7,667 nt of DNA from Alphaproteobacteria bacterium (GTDB taxonomy: Bacteria; Pseudomonadota; Alphaproteobacteria; Rhodobacterales; Rhodobacteraceae). A program made the position numbers and the translations under genes. The notes below the pieces were generated by a model that worked only from the letters and a program-made list of their open reading frames with translations, did no database searches and was not told the DNA's origin. The stretch covers positions 1 to 7,667 of the forward strand of contig RFKM01000007.1 in the NCBI GenBank assembly GCA_003694465.1, written 5' to 3'. Of the stretch, positions 6,339 through 7,667 are shown piece after piece. Position 1 is the stretch's first letter. Every line of letters begins with the position of its first letter.

Positions 6339-7547
6339 ATGACCGAGCCCACAGTGCCGATCACCGCCGACGTGCTTGCGGTTCCCCGCGCCGAACCGGC
6401 CGGGGGCAAGCGCAACCTTGTCGGCCTCACCCGCCCGCAACTGCGCGCCGCGCTGATCGAGGCGGGCACGCCCGAGCGGCAGGCCAACATGCGCGTCGGC
6501 CAGATCTGGCAATGGATCTACCAGAAGGGGGTGCGCGATTTCGCGCTCATGACCAACCTCGCCAAGGAGTACCGCGCCCGCCTTGCCGATGCCTTCGAGA
6601 TCCGCGTTCCCGAGGTGGTGGCCCGGCAGATTTCTGCCGACGGAACCCGCAAATATCTCGTGCGCGTCGCCGGCGGGCACGAGGTCGAAATCGTCTATAT
6701 CCCAGAAGAGGGGCGCGGCACGCTCTGCGTCAGCTCGCAGGTGGGCTGCACGCTGACCTGTTCGTTCTGCCACACCGGCACCCAGAAACTGGTGCGCAAC
6801 CTCACCGCCGCCGAGATCGTCGGCCAGATCATGGTCGCCCGCGACGACCTCGGCGAATGGCCCGAGCCGGGGCGCCATCCGAAAGACGAAACCCGGCTTT
6901 TGTCGAACATCGTGCTGATGGGCATGGGCGAGCCGCTCTACAATTTCGAGGCGGTGCGCGACGCGATGAAAATTGCCATGGACGGCGAGGGGATCAGCCT
7001 CTCGCGCCGGCGCATCACCCTTTCCACCTCCGGCGTGGTGCCCGAGATCGCCCGCGCCGGCGAGGAAATCGGCTGCATGCTGGCGATCAGCTTCCACGCC
7101 ACCACCGACGCGGTGCGCGACAAGCTCGTGCCGATCAACCGCCGCTGGAACATCGAGACGCTGCTGGAAGCCCTGCGCGCCTATCCGAAACTGTCGAATT
7201 CCGAGCGGATCACCTTCGAATACGTGATGCTCGACGGGGTCAACGACAGCGACGAAGACGCCCGCCGCCTCGTCAAGCTCATTGCCGGCATCCCGGCGAA
7301 GATCAACCTCATCCCCTTCAACGAATGGCCCGGCGCGCCCTATCGGCGCTCGCCCGAGGAGCGGATCAAGGCCTTTGCCAACATCATCTACAAGGCCGGC
7401 TATGCCTCGCCGGTGCGCACCCCGCGCGGCGAAGACATCATGGCCGCCTGCGGTCAGCTCAAGTCGGCCACCGAACGCGCCCGCAAGTCGCGCCGCGAGA
7501 TCGAGGCCGAGGCGGGGCTGGGCTCAGGCGGCGCGTCGGGGCGCTGA
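6339..7547 (+). CDS. rlmN: Dual-specificity rRNA/tRNA adenine-C2 methyltransferase RlmN
   Basis: RlmN is a cytoplasmic radical-SAM enzyme that methylates C2 of A2503 in 23S rRNA and of A37 in some tRNAs, tuning the peptidyl-transferase centre and decoding accuracy. The 402-residue product shows [15 protein letters not shown] in the N-terminal RNA-binding part, then [19 protein letters not shown] with the [4Fe-4S] ligands Cys137, Cys141 and Cys144. Cys130, seven residues earlier, and Cys371 in AACGQL match the two methyl-relay cysteines (Cys118 and Cys355 in E. coli). MGMGEPLYN (SAM binding), SFHATTD and the [11 protein letters not shown] block complete the family pattern. The presence of both relay cysteines and the AACGQL end favours RlmN over resistance-type Cfr by overall likeness. 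The frame is open back into the preceding gene, but ATG 6339 is the sensible start: GAGGA (6328-6332) lies six bases upstream, and it follows a terminator and promoter. The 30-residue N-terminal lead before VGLTRPQL is a modest extension. Confidence 0.97.
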   Translation: MTEPTVPITADVLAVPRAEPAGGKRNLVGLTRPQLRAALIEAGTPERQANMRVGQIWQWIYQKGVRDFALMTNLAKEYRARLADAFEIRVPEVVARQISADGTRKYLVRVAGGHEVEIVYIPEEGRGTLCVSSQVGCTLTCSFCHTGTQKLVRNLTAAEIVGQIMVARDDLGEWPEPGRHPKDETRLLSNIVLMGMGEPLYNFEAVRDAMKIAMDGEGISLSRRRITLSTSGVVPEIARAGEEIGCMLAISFHATTDAVRDKLVPINRRWNIETLLEALRAYPKLSNSERITFEYVMLDGVNDSDEDARRLVKLIAGIPAKINLIPFNEWPGAPYRRSPEERIKAFANIIYKAGYASPVRTPRGEDIMAACGQLKSATERARKSRREIEAEAGLGSGGASGR

Positions 7548-7570
7548 GCGGGGGCGTCCATCGCCGGGAC

Positions 7571-7583
7571 GGAAACAATTTCC
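7571..7583. repeat. AT-rich inverted repeat GGAAA-CAA-TTTCC
   Basis: Five-base arms are perfect around a three-base centre, inside the most AT-rich patch (7571-7592) of an otherwise GC-rich region between rlmN and the next gene. It could be part of a promoter or operator for the downstream gene; no -35/-10 pair could be assigned with confidence. Confidence 0.35.
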
Positions 7584-7593
7584 TAAAAAATGC

Positions 7594-7612
7594 CCAGATT
7601 CGGCTGAATTGG
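7594..7612. repeat. Imperfect inverted repeat CCA(G)ATTC-GGCT-GAATTGG
   Basis: CCA + ATTC on the left pairs with GAAT + TGG on the right, with one bulged G (7597) and a four-base centre. It is followed by no T-tract, so it is not a typical rlmN terminator. It might be an operator half of the downstream promoter region. Confidence 0.3.
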
Positions 7613-7614
7613 CG

Positions 7615-7653
7615 CCTTGCTCCGCGGTTTTCCTGTGCCGGACGAAAGCAAGG
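7615..7653 (+). promoter_or_regulatory. Leader hairpin able to mask the Shine-Dalgarno of the edge gene
   Basis: CCTTGCT (7615-7621) is exactly complementary to AGCAAGG (7647-7653), which contains the first half of the AAGGAGA ribosome-binding site (7650-7656). Inside, TCCG (7621-7624) can pair with CGGA (7639-7642) after a five-base bulge. The fold would cover AAGG and reduce ribosome access. Pairing is seen in sequence; a regulatory role is inferred. Confidence 0.35.
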
Positions 7654-7661
7654 AGACAGCC

Positions 7662-7667
7662 ATGTCG
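7662..7667 (+). CDS. Start of an unidentified gene (first two codons only)
   Basis: ATG TCG at the window edge is preceded by a strong Shine-Dalgarno AAGGAGA (7650-7656) with five bases of spacing, so a protein beginning Met-Ser very probably starts here. Nothing can be said of its product. It is on the same strand as rlmN, 114 bp downstream, with no clear terminator in between. Confidence 0.65.

Noticed and set aside
4406..6490. 694-codon open frame on the minus strand across the cnoX-asparaginase gap, asparaginase and the IalB-family gene
   Set aside because: The translation is Arg/Gly/Ala-rich and low in family-like motifs, and it runs over three well-supported genes in other frames. It is a high-GC shadow.
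7555..7571. Small hairpin CGTCC-ATCGCCG-GGACG after rlmN as a terminator
   Set aside because: It has only a five-base stem and is followed by GAAACAA rather than a T-tract.
5563..7633. Shared 11-mer CGCGGTTTTCC at 5563-5573 and 7623-7633 as a possible common regulatory motif
   Set aside because: It is short, in opposite relation to the nearest genes, and explainable by GC-rich composition around a T-run.
1..7667. CRISPR arrays, tRNA/rRNA, insertion sequences, phage or defence genes
   Set aside because: Looked for on both strands; no repeat arrays, cloverleafs, transposase motifs or terminal repeats are visible, and the gene set is ordinary chromosomal.

Overview
The window is GC-rich (GC-dominated third codon positions, many long antisense shadow frames) and reads as a core chromosomal segment of an alphaproteobacterium, most likely Rhodobacterales/Rhodobacteraceae. 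This assignment comes from protein character and gene set rather than a database search: an ftsK-lolA pair, an IalB-family periplasmic protein, a CnoX with an intact WCGPC active site, a Trm112-like protein that has lost its zinc ligands, and a Rhizobium etli-type asparaginase. I see no mobile element, CRISPR array, tRNA/rRNA or phage gene, and nothing that looks horizontally acquired.

Left part (1-2653, plus strand): the C-terminal two thirds or so of the DNA translocase FtsK, a strong 11-bp hairpin in the 80-bp gap, then the periplasmic lipoprotein chaperone LolA. LolA converges with the next block across a 7-bp gap, and a 15-bp palindrome contains both stop codons.

Middle (2661-5535, minus strand): read 5' to 3' on the minus strand, a zinc-type L-asparaginase of the R. 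etli II family, then after 121 bp a tightly packed operon cnoX - LON-domain protein - Trm112-like protein (1-bp gap, then a 4-bp ATGA overlap). A good sigma-70-type promoter lies just upstream of cnoX, with its -10 box exactly bracketed by an inverted repeat. Asparaginase is divergent from the right-hand block across a 175-bp spacer.

Right part (5711-7667, plus strand): a secreted IalB-family protein, a clear Rho-independent terminator whose T-tract runs into the -35 box of the next promoter, the rRNA/tRNA methyltransferase RlmN, and at the edge only the first two codons of another gene. That last gene has a strong Shine-Dalgarno which can be folded into a leader hairpin.

The genes are mostly housekeeping: chromosome segregation, lipoprotein trafficking, chaperone/redox protein quality control, asparagine catabolism and ribosome modification. 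No undescribed multi-gene system is visible. The second-look items are small-scale: RNA/DNA palindromes at gene boundaries, the degenerate Trm112, and the coupling of a redox chaperone to a protease-less LON domain. No stretch above 300 bases lacks a gene.
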